Positions 21,744 to 34,470 are shown, counted from the stretch's first letter. The stretch: 64,000 nt of DNA from Aquarana catesbeiana (GCF_042186555.1 NC_133329.1:70972726-71036725); one strand, 5' to 3'. Program-made: numbers and translations. The notes: generated by a model not told the origin, from the sequence alone.

Positions 21744-21815
21744 AAAACCAATCAGCAAATAGAAACAGAAGAAATCTCCCTGAATATTCAGAGCAACTGC
21801 TTTCACCAAATAAAG
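21744..21815 (+). CDS. Putative 72-nt exon of an immunoglobulin-superfamily host gene
   Basis: A pyrimidine-rich tract and TTTCAAAG acceptor precede 72 bases followed by the donor GTACAG. Read in phase 1 it gives NQSANRNRRNLPEYSEQLL and four more residues with no stop, ending with a single G. The next putative exon at 36224 starts with two bases that complete an Ala codon, so the phases fit. Evidence is splice-site grammar and phase only; the intron between would be 14.4 kb, filled with transposons. Possible linker or juxtamembrane segment. Confidence 0.4.
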
Positions 21816-21857
21816 GTACAGTGGTTTAAGCAACATCATCTCTCCTACAAACTGTAA

Positions 21858-23256
21858 CACATAGTAACATAGTTAGTCAGGTTGAAAAAAGACACAAGTC
21901 CATCCAGTTCAGCCATAAAAAATAAATAAAATAAAAAATATCGTACAATCCAATATACCCAATTCTATACCCACAGTTGATCCAGAGGAAGGCAAAAACC
22001 CCAGCAGAGCATGATCCAATTTGCTACAGCAGGGGAAAAAATTCCTTCCTGATCCCCCGAGAGGCAATCAGATTTTCCCTGGATCAACTTTACCTATAAA
22101 TGTCAGTACCCCGTTATATTCTGTACATTTAGGAAAGTATCCAGGCCTTTCTTAAAGCAATCTACTGAGCTGGCCAGAACCACCTCTGGAGGGAGTCTAT
22201 TCCACATTATCACAGCTCTTACTGTGAAGAAACCTTTCCGTATTTGGAGATGAAATCTCTTTACCTCCAGTCGTAAAGAGTGTCCTCTAGTCCTCTGTGT
22301 TGACCGTAAAGTGAATAACTCAACACCAAGTTCACTATATGGACCCCATATATATTTGAACATGTTGATCATATCCCCCCTTATTCTCCTCTTCTCAAGA
22401 GAGAATAAATTCAGTTCCTCTAATCTTTCCTCATAGCTGAGCTCATCCATGCCTCTTATCAGTTTGGTTGCCCTTCTCTGCACTTTCTCCAGTTCCCCGA
22501 TATCCTTTTTGAGAAATGGTGCCCAAAACTGAACTTCATATTCCAGATGAGGTCTTACTAATGATTTGTACAGGGGCAAAGTGATATCTCTCTCTCTGGA
22601 GTCCATACCTCTCTTAATACAAGAAAGGACTTTGCTTGCTTTGGAAACCGCAGCTTGGCATCGCATGTTATTATTGAGCTTATGATGTACCAAAACCCCC
22701 AGATCCCTCTCCACTACGGATTCCCCCAGTTGTACTCCCCCTAGTATGTATGATTCATGCATATTCTTAGCCCCCAAATGTATAACTTTACATTTATCAA
22801 CATTAAACCTCATCTGCCATAGTCGCCCAATTAGACAGTACATTGAGGTCGGCTTGTAAATTGGAGACATCCTGTAAGGACGTTATTCCACTGCATAGCT
22901 TGGTGTCATCTGCAAAGACAGAAATGTTACTTTTGATCCCAGACCCAATATCATTTATAAAGATATTAAAGAGTAAGGGTCCCAGCACTGAACCTTGGGG
23001 TACACCACTGATAACCTTAGACTATTCAGAGTAAGAACCATTAACCGCTACTCATCTGAATTCTGTCTTTTAGCCAGTTTTCTATCCATTTACAAATTGA
23101 TATTTCCAAGCCTGTAGACTTTACCTTACACATGAGCCGTGTGTGCCGAACTGTATCGAACGCTTTTGCAAAATCCAAGTATACCACGTCCACAGCCACC
23201 CCTCTGTCCAAGGTTTTACTTACCTCTTCATAAAAAGAAATCAGATTTGTCTGACA
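21858..23256 (-). pseudogene. CR1-type LINE, 3' part: reverse transcriptase C-half and 3' UTR
   Basis: Minus-strand frames encode the second half of a CR1 reverse transcriptase: CQTNLISFYEEVS, motif A VVYLDFAKAFDTVRH (23295-23041), motif C with ISVFADDTKL (22988-22803), then the thumb and C-terminal region (22870-22103) with VERDLGVLVHHKL, YKSLVRPHLEY and VQRRATKLI. Frames change between blocks, so it is not a working ORF. The 3' end near 21858 (ACTAACTATGTTACTATGTG on the minus strand) has the short-repeat tail of CR1 elements. The 5' part continues at 28195-29788 and 35581-35935 beyond two insertions. Confidence 0.85.
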
Positions 23257-23600
23257 GTCAAATCTATTCACACAAGATAAAAGTATCTTAAACATATATA
23301 AAGTGCATGACTATAAATTACATCACAATCAATTGGATATAATAAAATAAAGTAAATATGAAAATAGGCGATAAAGAAAATAAATAAATATAAAAGTGCT
23401 CTCTATCCGTGCAATGAGAGCAAAAGTTCAAAAAATAGATAAGTGAAAGGCCCAATTCTGGACGTAAAAAACTGCATAAAGTGATTCGCTGAAAAAATAA
23501 ATAAGCTGGCCCAAGTTCATAAAAGTCCTCATGAAAAAACTCTTGATAACATCAGTCTCTCAGAACTCTCACCTTAATTGGTCATAAAACAAGCATCGCT

Positions 23601-26600
23601 CACATGGACTCTACTTCAGCTGCAAAAAGAAGAGAATTGCCCCTGGGGCAATTCCTCACGTCACAGGATGTCTTTGACGTGTGGAGGTGCCACCATGGGT
23701 CTGAAAAGGACTATACTTATTTTTCTCCACATCACAAATCGTATTCCAGGATTGATATGTTCCTCACGGACAAGTGGCTACTACAAAACGTTGGTGCATC
23801 TGTAATCCACACCGTGACGTGGTCGGACCATGCTCCAATCACCATCTCCATCAACGACACTGCACCCCAGCGGAATACATTCCTATGGCGTGCGAACAAT
23901 TACATTCTGCAACACCCAACCTACTCCCAAGATATCAAAAAACAACTGCAGGAATATTTTGATTTAAACAAGGGCTCGGTGGGGGACCCCGTCACGGTGT
24001 GGAACGCACATAAAGCGGTTCTGAGAGGTACGATTATGAAATTAAGTGCAATATGCAAGAGAAAGAGGACGCAGCAAATAGACACCCTTACATCCCAAAT
24101 TGCAACTCTTGAATCCCAACACAAGACCAAACCAAACCCGACACTTCTAGCCCAGCTACTGACCCTCAGACGCGACCTACGCTCCCTACTTCTATATTCC
24201 TACGAACAACTCCAACGCAAACTCAAAGCCAACAATTACTCCACGTCCAACAAAGCAGGCAAGAGATTGGCACAGCGCCTCAAGGGACTTAAAATTAAGT
24301 CCAGAATAACCCACTTATTCCACCCCCGCTCTAATGTTAAACTGACTAACCCCCAAAACATAGCGAATGCATTTAGCGAGTATTATAGTAACTTATACAA
24401 CATCAAACATGACCCCGACACCTACCAACCGTCCTCTGCTGACATTATTGACTTTCTCCACCAAATTAAGCTCCCGACCCTGACAGACTCCCAATTGGCT
24501 TTTCTAAGCAAACCGTTTACAGACCAGGAAATCCTAAACACAATTTCTTCTCTGCCTTTGAACAAAGCTCCCGGACCTGATGGGTTCACGGGAGAATATT
24601 ACAAGCAACTTTCCAGCCACCTAATTCCTCATATGACAGAATACTTCAATATTGCTGCCTCCTCTTCCAAGCTCGCAAATGAATCTCTCAATGCTATTAT
24701 TATTACCATCCCGAAACCGGGAAAAGATCCAACCTCCCCTCCAAACTTTCGTCCAATATCTCTGTTGAATCTTGACGTTAAAATATATGCCAAAACAATT
24801 GCCAGACGCCTGATGACGGTAATGCCGGATCTCATCCACAAAGACCAATCCGGGTTCATCAAAGATAGACAGGCTCCTGACGCCACAAGATGGATGATAA
24901 ATCTGATACACCATATTGAGTCTAGTGGAACGCCTTATCTGCTCCTATCTTTGGACGCGTTCGATAGGGTCCACTGGTCCTACCTACGAGAAGTATTGAC
25001 CAAGTTTGGGTTTAGGGACTTCATATATGACGCTATAATGGCACTATATACTACCCCATCAGCACAGGTCTACTCTGCAGACATGCTATCACAACCTTTT
25101 CACATAACGAATGGCACTCGTCAGGGCTGCCCGTTATCCCCACTGATTTTCAATATGTTAATAGAACCCTTAGCAGAACACGTCCGCTCAAACCCCCTCA
25201 TTACGGGTCTAACGATAGGCAAAATCCAACACAAGATTAGTCTTTTCGCGGACGACGTCATACTGATACTCACCAACCCTAACTCCGCCCTCCCTGCAGC
25301 CCAAAAACTGCTAGAGTGGTTTGGACGAGTCTCGTACTACAAACTGAACGTAACTAAATCACACATTCTGGATCTTAAAATAGACGCCACCTCCAGACAC
25401 CTTTTACAGGCGCAATTCCCCTTTGCCTGGGCAGACAACAGTATATCCTACTTGGGAATTAATTTAACTAAATCAACCAAACAACTCTTCACAGCAAATT
25501 TCAAACCTCTCCTAGCCAAATTAAAAAGTGAAACACTAAACCTAACTAAACACAACCTCTCCTGGTCCGGGAGACTGGCAGCGTTCAAAATGATCCACTT
25601 ACCACAAATACTCTATCTGTTCAGAACTATCCCCATCCCCATTCCTAAACAATATTTCAAATCCCTACAAACTATGTTTAACAAAGCTATTTGGAACGGA
25701 ACTAAGCCCAGATGTGCACACGCTATACTCAGACACCACAGATCGGCCGGGGGCTCGGGCACAATCGAATTTGAGGACTATCACACAGCGGAAATCTTGG
25801 CCCAAATGGACGAGTGGTTCCAGTCCAGCCCTAGCAAGCTCTGGAGTTCCATCGAGAACTCGACCTTGATCCATCCAAATTTAAAATTTTGGGCGATGAG
25901 CACACCCTGGTGCCCAAAAATATCGTCGGCTTTACCTCCTACAATGTTAGCAACAATCACAGCTTGGAAAAAAATACTACACAACGGTCGCGCTGTCCCT
26001 GACACCCTTTCCATACCTATCCCGATAGAAGCTCTCCAACATATATCACCCGATCTACACTTAGGTCAGTGGTCCAAAAAAGGTATCAATACCATACAGG
26101 ATATCCTTCAAAATGACAGTCCGAAACACTTCTCCCATCTTCAAAGCGAATTCAACCTGCCTCCTTCAGAGCTATTCACCTACATGCGCGTCACCCACTG
26201 CCTTAAAGCCATCCAATTTCCTCTCTACACATTACACTCCAGTTCCTGGGATTATCTCACGTAACCCTCCCCAAAACTAAAAGGCATATCTCTATTTTAC
26301 AATATCCTAAACCGCAAACTACAATTTACTAAAAAAGCCCCCCACGTACACTGGGAAAGTGACCTAGGACATTCATACACGGAACACCAATGACAAAGAG
26401 CACTTAGGTCTACCTACGCGGTCACAAAATGCTCCTCACTTTGGGAGATAACCCAAAAACTGTCCCTCAAATGGTATCTCACCCCCTCGAAGCTAGCTAA
26501 GTTCAGCTCTCCTACGAGCGACCAATGTTGGCGATGCAACTCAGCCAAGGGAGATTTGCTCCACATTTTTTGGTCCTGTCCTCGGCTAAAGAAATACTGG

Positions 26601-27299
26601 CAAAAAATATTTCTCATACTGACAGACATTACAAACCAAACCCTACTCCCCTCCCCTGACCTGGCACTACTAAACCTCAATATTGATTCTGTTCTTCCAC
26701 AATACAGACACGTCCTGACACATATCTTACTCGCAGCGAGACTGTGCATAGCAAGGTCGTGGAAGTCTGACAAACCCCCAACAATAGAACATGCTCTTGA
26801 CACGGTGAACCTTCACTACAATTTCGAAATAGTGATGGCCTCCAGTGTAGGCCGCTTGAATAAAGAATGGACAAAGTGGAGGCCGTGGGAGTCCTGGACT
26901 GGGGCCGAGGCATTCCTCTAAAGTAACGGTAACCTGATATTCTATCTTGACATACAACAATCACCTAGAGTTATGTTAGTTATCAACATTCATACTTACT
27001 GCTGATTTATGCTATCGAATTTGCTTTTATTAGATCCTGTCCACAGGAGCAGCTCCCCCTCGGGCGACAAACAGTTCCCAATGGGGTCCCCGAGGGCGAC
27101 GCTCTAAGCAATTATAAAACATTAGATAATCTCTAACTCGCATATGACAGATCCAAATCTCTGTTCTGTTCTGTTTGTGATATTGATGAATAACTGCTGA
27201 GTAATCAATGCATACATTTCTGATTTCACTTATTGTCATTGATATACAGTGTACACACTACAATTTTGTGAAAATTTTCAATAAAAAACTATTGAAACG
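23601..27299 (+). mobile_element. 5'-truncated L1/Tx1-like LINE
   Basis: Flanked by a perfect 15-bp duplication AAAACAAGCATCGCT (23586-23600, 27300-27314). The 5' end is cut inside the endonuclease domain; the 3' end is TTCAATAAAAAACTATTGAAACG. It contains the ORF2 remnant (23604-26921) and a 370-bp 3' UTR. Confidence 0.88.
23604..26921 (+). pseudogene. ORF2 (endonuclease-reverse transcriptase) of the L1/Tx1-like LINE
   Basis: One frame runs the whole length. It begins near the end of the endonuclease domain (SRIDMFLT, TWSDHAPI), followed by a long helical linker. The reverse transcriptase holds NKAPGPDGFTGEYYKQL, IPKPGKDP, NFRPISLLNLDVKIYAKTIA, a motif A reading LLSLDAFDRVHW, GTRQGCPLSPLIFNMLIEPL and motif C LFADDVILIL. 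Motif A lacks the three residues normally between DA and FD in this family (family knowledge), so the active site is damaged. In-frame stops lie at 26262-26264 (TAA) and 26391-26393 (TGA); after them the C-terminal zinc-knuckle-like CWRCN...HIFWSC segment continues to 26921. The start shown is only the first in-frame ATG after the truncation, not a native start. Confidence 0.88.
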
Positions 27300-27597
27300 A
27301 AAACAAGCATCGCTATTAAGCATCTGTTTCTAGATCTGTATACAGGGTCAGAATATGGCCCAAAAGTCCTCATTCATTCACCACGGCTTTGGTAATTTCC
27401 TCTCTGTTCCCAATGTGGTACACATGCCTGTAACAATGAGTTCCACCGAGGCACGGAAGGCCCGGTGGTAAAGAGAGGGAAAAAAGAAAGCCTCCAATAG
27501 TGTAGTATGTTAGGTAAATGGTATTTAATTTATTAAGGGCTTCAGGGTGGTCTCTTACATCAAAACAGTTAAAAACACGCAAATACAGATGTAAAGA

Positions 27598-27712
27598 CGT
27601 CTAGAGAGCCTTCTCACGTGACTTCCGGTTTACGCCTGCTCTCCGCCACTCCGCCACAGTGGCGGAGAGCAGGCATAAACCGGAAGTCACGTGAGAAGGC
27701 GCTCTAGACGCT
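27598..27712. repeat. Perfect-style palindrome of about 50-bp arms
   Basis: GCCTTCTCACGTGACTTCCG ... TCTCCGCCAC is followed by its inverse GTGGCGGAGA ... CGGAAGTCACGTGAGAAGGC with almost no loop. CACGTG E-box palindromes fall in both arms. Confidence 0.92.
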
Positions 27713-28194
27713 GTTCCATCTGTATTTGCTTGTTCTGAGAGACTGATGTTATCAAGAGTTTTTTCATGAGGACTTTTATGAACTTGGGCCAGCTTATTTA
27801 TTTTTTCAGCGAATCACTTTATGCAGTTTTTTACGTCCAGAATTGGGCCTTTCACTTATCTATTTTTTGAACTTTTACTCTCATTGCACGGATAGAGAGC
27901 ACTTTTATATTTATTCATTTTCTTTATCGCCTATTTTCATATTTACTTTATTTTATTATATCCAATTGATTGTGATGTCATAGTCATGAACTTTATATAT
28001 GTTTAAGATACTTTTATCTTGTGTGAATAGATTTGACTGCGCAAGATCACTTTTATTTAATATTTTCAATAGGTGTAGTGTGAACCCTTAGCTTTTTCTG
28101 ATATCTTTTCAGACATCATCACACATTTTTTACTCTGTGCACATTCACTGCATTTGCTAATTAGTAACGCGAAGGACACTTTCACTTTCATTAT

Positions 28195-29788
28195 AGATTT
28201 GTCTGACAAATTCTGTCTTTCATGAATCTATGCTGTCTGTTGATTAAAATGTTTTTTTTTTTCCAGCAAGAACTCGTCTATGTGGTCTTTTATTAAACGC
28301 TCCAGTATCTTCCCAGCTATAGAAGTTAAACTAATAGGTCTATAGTTACTTGGTAAAGACTTTGTTCCCTTTTTAAATATAGGCACCACCCTAAGCCAAT
28401 CCAGTGGTACTATTCCCGTCATTAATGAGTCCCTAAAAATTAGATACAATGGCTTTGAAATTACAGAGCTCAATTCTTTTAGGATCCATGGGTGGAGGCC
28501 ATCAGGTCCAGGTGCTTTATCCACCTTTATTCTGTCTAAATATTTCTGGACCATATCACTTTTGAGCCATTCTGGATCATTCGGGGCTGTGACAATATAA
28601 CTCCCATTATGGACTTGAGCTCCCCCATGCTCTTTTGTGTACACAGAGCTGAAGAAACTATCTAATAAATTAGCCTTCTATTTGTCCCCAGTCACCCACT
28701 CTAGATTATTTTGTAAAGGGCCTACATGCTCAGACCTGACCTTTTTACTATTATTATATTTGAATTTTTTGGGGGGGTTTGTCCTACTATGTTTTGCAAT
28801 CTGTCGTTAGTTTTGAATTTTTGCATCCTTGATTTCCTTTCAACATATTCTGTTAAATTCTTTGTAACATTTAAACGACACTAGTGTTCCTTCATTTTTA
28901 TATTTTTTAAAAGCTCTTTTCTTATTGTTTATAGCTTTTTTTAACTTTGACCGTGAGCCACATAGGTTTTATTTTTAGCCTTTTAAACTTTTTGCCCATG
29001 GGAATATACTTTGCAGTGAGGTCCCAAACAGTCTTTTTGAAGAATTCCCATTTCTGTTCTGTGTTTATCGATGCCAATATTCCCTCCCAGTCTAAGTCCT
29101 GGAGAGCAGCCCTCATCCTTGGAAAATTTGCTCTTTTAAAGTTAAGTGTTTTTATCTTTCCGTATGTATTTCTTGCATACAGCTAACATCAAATGAAATC
29201 ATGTTATGATCACTGCTACCCAGGTGTTCCTTTATCTGAACATTAGTAATAAGCTCTGCATGGTTTGAGATTACCAGGTCCAACAGAGCTTCATTCCTAG
29301 TTGGGGCCTCAATAAACTGGACCATAAAATTGTCCTGTAATAGGTTTATACATTTTTGCCCTTTAACTGTTCCAGCAGTGCCATTACTCCAGTCAACTTC
29401 TGGGTAGTTAAAATCCCCAATTATTATCACCGTCCCAGCCCTTGCAGCCCTTTCCATCTGTTCAAGGAGCTGAGTCTCCACCTCCTTGTTAACATTGGGT
29501 GGTTTATAACAAATTTCAATGATTAACTTTGAACTACGCACATCTATATGCAGTTCCACTCATAATACTTCATACTCATCACACTCTCCATCAACCAGGT
29601 CCTCTTTCACACTTGCTTTGAGATCACTTCTCACATAGAGACAGACCCCGCCACCTTTCCTTTTTACCCTGTCTCTCAGAAAGAGTGCATAGCCAGGAAT
29701 ATTAATAGCCCAGTCATGTGAGGATTGAAGCCAATTTTCCGAAATACCGATTACATCATAGCTCTCCTCATGCACCAGAGCTTCCAAC
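28195..29788 (-). pseudogene. CR1-type LINE, middle part: endonuclease and reverse transcriptase N-half
   Basis: On the minus strand 29787-29560 and 29559-29152 encode the apurinic-type endonuclease: DVIGISENWLQSSHDW, KRKGGGVCLYVRSDL, EICYKPPN, VIIIGDFNYPEVDW and HLGSSDHNMISFDV are its known motifs. 29116-28922 is the linker, and 28644-28228 starts the reverse transcriptase (KAPGPDGLHPWILKELS, VVPIFKKGTKSLPSNYRPIS). A stop separates the two endonuclease frames and other breaks follow. The hAT element at 29789 and the palindromic element at 28194 interrupt it on the two sides. Confidence 0.88.
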
Positions 29789-30082
29789 TAGGGATAAGCT
29801 TCGAGTTCGTGTCGAACCCATGTTCGACTTGAACATCGCCTGTTCGATTGTTCGTCGAATTGCGAACGTTGTGGGCCTTTCGCGCCAAATTCAAGTGGCG
29901 TGTCACGGCCCATAATTCACTGCGACATCGCAGTGCATTGCTGGCTGATGATTGGCCAACCATGCACTATGACCTGCATGCTTGGCCAATCACTGAGCCG
30001 TCTGTACAGAGAGCTATAATTGGCCAAAGCCAGGGTGGCTTTGGCCAATTATGGCTCAGGGGGTTTAGTACACGCCCCACAC

Positions 30083-30090
30083 TATATAAG
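30083..30090 (+). promoter_or_regulatory. TATA box of the hAT transposase promoter
   Basis: TATATAAG followed by a GC-rich stretch, 560 bp before the first plausible ATG of the transposase frame (30650). A good match to a core promoter; the start site is not determined. Confidence 0.5.
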
Positions 30091-30245
30091 GCCGCCTGCG
30101 TAGCAGCCTTGTGTAGTGTGTTGCTGCGGCAGAGAGAGATAGACAGAGAGACAGTGTCATTTGATTTAAGTTAGATAGAGTAGGCAGGCAAGTCAGTTAG
30201 CTGCACTTACAGTGTATTGTGTATATGTATGCATCCTAGGTGTTT

Positions 30246-30255
<10 letters not shown>

Positions 30256-30324
<69 letters not shown>
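30256..30324. repeat. TA microsatellite
   Basis: Alternating TA after a GT run, within the hAT leader. The Tyr/Ile open frames across it are artefacts. Confidence 0.95.
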
Positions 30325-30326
<2 letters not shown>

Positions 30327-30332
30327 TGTATT

Positions 30333-30600
30333 CAGTACCACAGGCAGGCAGCTGCAGTATTTACAGTTAGTGTACTGTGTCTTCTGCACAGTGTGCACCT
30401 AAAGCTACCTGAAGACAATTGCTGGTGTTCTTCTGATCCTTTTAGTACCACAGGCAGACAGCTGCAGTATTTACAGTTAGTGTACTGTGTCCTCTGCACA
30501 GTGTGCACCTAAAGCTACCTGAAGACAATTGCTGGTGTTCTCATACTAATAATACTACAGGCAGGCAGTTTATTCTGCTAGCTGCAGTATAATCAGTATA
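30333..30600 (+). repeat. Tandem 111-bp repeats in the hAT leader
   Basis: AGTACCACAGGCAGGCAGCT ... CTGAAGACAATTGCTGGTGT occurs twice almost identically (from 30333 and 30444), with a partial third copy after 30549. Confidence 0.8.
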
Positions 30601-30649
30601 TATATACATCCCAGCTTTGTGCAGCTACATCTCACTGCAGGCCATTAGT

Positions 30650-33600
30650 ATGTCTGGAAGGCCAACAAGGAGAGGCAGACAGTCACAAGCCAATAAAAGA
30701 AGGCAAGCAGGCTCTGTCTAGAGGCAACAGTGCTGGTCGTGGACACGGTGCATCCTGATCAGCACGTGGCCGTGGGACACGCTTGTCCTTTTTTTCGGAA
30801 GCTGGCTGCGTTGAGCCGCAACATGCCGAAGACTTGGTAGAGTGGATGACCAAGCCGTCCTCATCCTGCTCATCCTCTCTCACCCAGGCTCAGGGTACTT
30901 TGGCAAAGCAGCTGCCAACGCGGCCTCTTCCCTCGGCTCAATGGCATAAGTCACTCCTTCCCTAGCCCCACCATGTCCTCCTGAGGAGTCCCCTGAACTG
31001 TTTGACCACAGTATTGGGTACATGCTCTAGGAGGATGCCCAGCGTTTTGAAGGCTCCCATGAGGGTACCGAGCTAGAGGAAGGCAGTAATGTGAGCCCAG
31101 AGAGAGGGGGTGCCCAAGAAGGACAGCAATCTGGCAGTCTTGTTCACCCAGCTGCAGCATACTGCCAGGTTTGCTCCAGTGATGAGGAGGGAGGGGATGA
31201 TGAGGAAGTCAGTGACTCCATGTGGGTGCCTGATAGGAGAGAGGAGGAGGAGGAGGCACATCTCCAACAAGGCAGGATGCCCTCCAGGGGCCAGTTTAAG
31301 GGCAGCACACCGACTGCATCACACCGCAGAGCTCCGCATGTGCAGGGCGCTGCTGTCTCTGCGTTATTCCAAAAGTTCTTTGGTGTGGGCCTTTTTTGAG
31401 ACAAGTGCATCAGATCACACCGTTGCTATTTGCAACGTATGTCTCAAGCGTATCTCGCATGGCCAAAACATCACCCGTTTGGGCACCACATGCTTGACCA
31501 GACATATGTCGACCTGCCATGCAGTTCGTTGGCAAGCTTACCTAAAAGACCCACACCAAAGAACAAAGCAGGCCTCTCCTTGCTCTTCATCAGCTGGGAT
31601 CTCCAACCCCACTATACCTTCAGTCCTCTCTGAAACCTGCACTGAGAGGAATGAAGGTGTAGAATTAGGTGTGTCACAACCAAGTACTTGCAGGCAATCT
31701 GCTATCGGTACACCGACATCAGATTGTACCAGGCAAATTTCCCTGCCCCAGCTGCTGCACCACCGAAAGAAGTTCGCTCCCAGCCATCCACATGCCCAGC
31801 GGTTGAATGCTAGCTTGCCTAAATTGCTAGCACTTCAACTGCTGCCTTTTCAGTTGGTAGACTCTGTCCCTTCCGTGAGTTTGTGGAATGTGCGATTCCT
31901 CAGTAGCAGGTTCCCAAACGCCACTTTTTCTCACGGAAGGCGATTCCGGCTCTCTACCTGCATTTGGAAGGCAATGTCTTGGCCTCGCTGGACAGGGTGG
32001 TCAGCGGTAAGCTGCATATTACCGCTGACTCATGGTCCAGCAGGCATGGACAGAGACGTTACCTATCTTTCACCACGCACTGGGTGAGTCTTCTGGCAGC
32101 TGGGAAGGATGCAGGACAGGGTGCAGTAGTGTTGGAGGTTGTTCCGCCACCATGCCTCCAAAATTCTACTAGTGGTGATTCTGCCACACCTCTCTCCTCC
32201 ACCCCCTTCTCTTCTTTTTCCTCCATGGCCTGTGCTGATTTGTCCTCAGAACCAGCATTGCTCCGTAGGCGTTCAAGGGGCAAAGCACGCAGGCAAAAAG
32301 ATGCCATGTGGTGCTTGAGCTGGTGTGCTTGGGGGACAGGAGCCACACTGGGGCAGAGATTCTGTCAGCTCTGCAGGGGCAGGTTCAGAGGTGGTTGATG
32401 CCATGCCAGTTAAGCCAGGAATGGTGGTTTGCGACAATGGCACCAATTTCCTCTCCGCCCTCCGACAGGGACAACTGACCCATGTGCCCTGTTTGGCTCA
32501 CGTCCCTAACTTGGTGGTGCAGCGGTTCTTGGGCAGGTACCCGGGCTTACAGGATGTCCTGAGGCAGGCCAGGAAAGTCTGTGTGCATTTCCGCCGGTCA
32601 TATAATGCCAGTGCTCAGCTGGCTGACCTCCAAAAGGAATTTAACCTGCCCAAGAACCGCCTAATCTGTGACATGCCCACCAGGTGGAACTCAACATTGG
32701 CCATGCTGCAGCGGCTCCACACGCAGCAGAGGGACATCAATGAGTACCTATGCAACTATGGCACCAGGACAGGGTCAAGGGAGCTTGTTTTTTTTCCCCA
32801 CGTCAGTGGGCTATGATCAGGGATGCATGCACTGTCCTGTCACCATTTGAGGAGGCCACAAGGATGGTGAGCAGTGACAGTGCATGCATCAGTGACCCTG
32901 TCCCTCTTGTCCACCTGTTGGCGCACACGCTGCGTGGAATAATGGACAGGGCACTTGAGGCAGAACAGAGGGAGGAAGAGGAGGACTTCCTTACCTCTCA
33001 AGGCCTCCTTTATCCAGACAGTGTTCCTGCGTGCCTGCCGATCACCCAGGAAGAGGACGAGAAGGATTGTGTCAGCATGGAGGTGGAGCCTAGCACTCAG
33101 CATCAGCAGCAGTCTTCAAGGGATCATTTACAGTCCGAAGAAACCCATGGACTTGTACGTGGCTGGGAGGAGGTGGCTGCGGATCATGTCGTCCTTAGTG
33201 ACCCAGAGGACTCTGGACCAAATGCATCAGCAAACCTACACTGCATGGCCTCCCTGATCCTGCAAAGCCTGCGGAAGGATCCTCGTATTCATGGTATCAA
33301 GGGGAGGGATCATTACTGGCTGGCAACCCTCCTTGATCCACATTACAAGGGTAAGGTGGCGGACCTTATCTTGCCGTCGCAGAGGGAGCAGAGGATCAAA
33401 CATCTTCGGGAGGCCATGCAGATAGGTTTGTGCAACGCGTTTCCAGAGCCTGGTAGGTTACAGTTTCCTGGTCCTCCTGTACAACGTGTTGCTGAGGCTT
33501 CGGTCAGTCACAGAAGGAGCGGTGGAGAAGCTGGCCGTCTCACCGATGCGTTCAGACAATTTTTTAGTCCGTAGCCCCAAGGTATGAACGGTTCCAGCAA

Positions 33601-33868
33601 CCACCGCCAGCTTCTGATTCACGGTGCAGGAATACCTAGGGGCAAGATCACGGTGCAGGAATACCTAGGGGCAAGATCAGACTTGGACACCTTTCCCACA
33701 GAAAATCCTCTGGGTTACTGGGTCTTGAGGATGGATCACTGGCCAGAGCTTGCACAGTATGCAATTGAGCTACTGGCCTGTCCTGCATCCAGCGTTCTTT
33801 TGGAACGCACATTCAGTGCTGCTGGAGGCTTTGTAACCAATCACAGGGTGCGCCTGTCCACTGAATAG
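30650..33868 (+). pseudogene. hAT transposase with BED zinc finger (ZBED-like), frameshifted
   Basis: Homologous frames can be followed from ATG 30650 to TAG 33868. Order: basic N-terminus (MSGRPTRRGRQSQANKRRQ) with a stop near 30719; acidic stretch; BED-type zinc finger (AICNVCLKRISHG ... CLTRHMSTCH, about 31400-31520); the first catalytic-type Asp block ITADSWSSRHG (about 32015-32050); VCDNGTNFLSAL and CLAHVPNLVVQRFL (about 32425-32525); MPTRWNSTLAMLQRL; and the hATC dimerisation end (CPASSVLLERTFSAAGGF, about 33780-33830). The frame changes near 31385, 31930, 32350 and 32790, a stop lies at about 33574, and a 29-bp tandem duplication sits at 33620-33677. The first and last blocks share a frame, so the shifts cancel overall. 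Non-functional now. Confidence 0.85.
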
Positions 33869-34059
33869 GTCGATTGGCTGACCTTCATAAAAATTAATCA
33901 GTCTTGGATCACCAGCTACTAATCACCTGATGCTAATGTAACCGAATATTTTTTTTTTTAATCCCTTCAAGACTGCCTATGCTGATGCTGAGTGACTATC
34001 CTGTTATGCTAAGTGACAATCCTCTTCCTCCTCAATTTTCATGCTGATAGCTTGTAAGA

Positions 34060-34470
34060 GCATTTTTGGTTCTGGGCACCGCCACCAGTGGCTAAGGCCC
34101 AATTTTTCTGCCCCTGTTTAACAGGGGCGTGTAATTACAATTTTTGATGCAATACTTTGCAGCAGTGCTCATTCCTGAGCTCCAACTAGAGTATCTGTGA
34201 GGGGTTGCAGTGTTGTGGCACCAGCACCAGTGCCCAAGGTCCAATTTTTCAGCCCCTGTTCAACAGGGGCGTATAATTACAATTTTTGATGCAATACTTT
34301 ACAGCAGGGCTCATTCCTGTGCTCCAACTATAGCATCTGTGAGGGGTTGCAGTGTTGTGGCACCAGTGCCTAAGGCCCAATTTTTCTGCCCCTGTTCAAC
34401 AGGGATATGTAATTACAATTCTTGATCTAATATTTCACAGCAGGGCCCGTGCCTGCGCCCACCAAGAGTA
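34060..34470 (+). repeat. Three tandem repeats of about 150 bp in the hAT 3' region
   Basis: Units share GCCCCTGTTCAACAGGGGCG (itself a small hairpin), AATTACAATTTTTGATGCAA and GTGAGGGGTTGCAGTGTTGT. Copies fall at about 34085-34230, 34231-34370 and 34371-34500 and lie downstream of the transposase stop. Confidence 0.8.

Larger units (their letters stand above)
23257..28194. mobile_element. Long-inverted-repeat element inserted in CR1, with 14-bp target duplication
   Basis: AGATTTGTCTGACA flanks both sides (23243-23256, 28195-28208) and the CR1 frame rejoins if one copy and the insert are removed. The left arm, 23257 to about 23555, is nearly the exact reverse complement of about 27720-28038, after which 156 bp of unpaired tail runs to the right end. 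A further palindrome sits at 27598-27712. The L1-like LINE at 23601-27299 is nested inside, so the element itself is about 1.2 kb. It has no coding capacity. The arm-plus-tail layout and long target duplication resemble the Penelope-like element at 54894, but no diagnostic motif was found. Confidence 0.65.
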
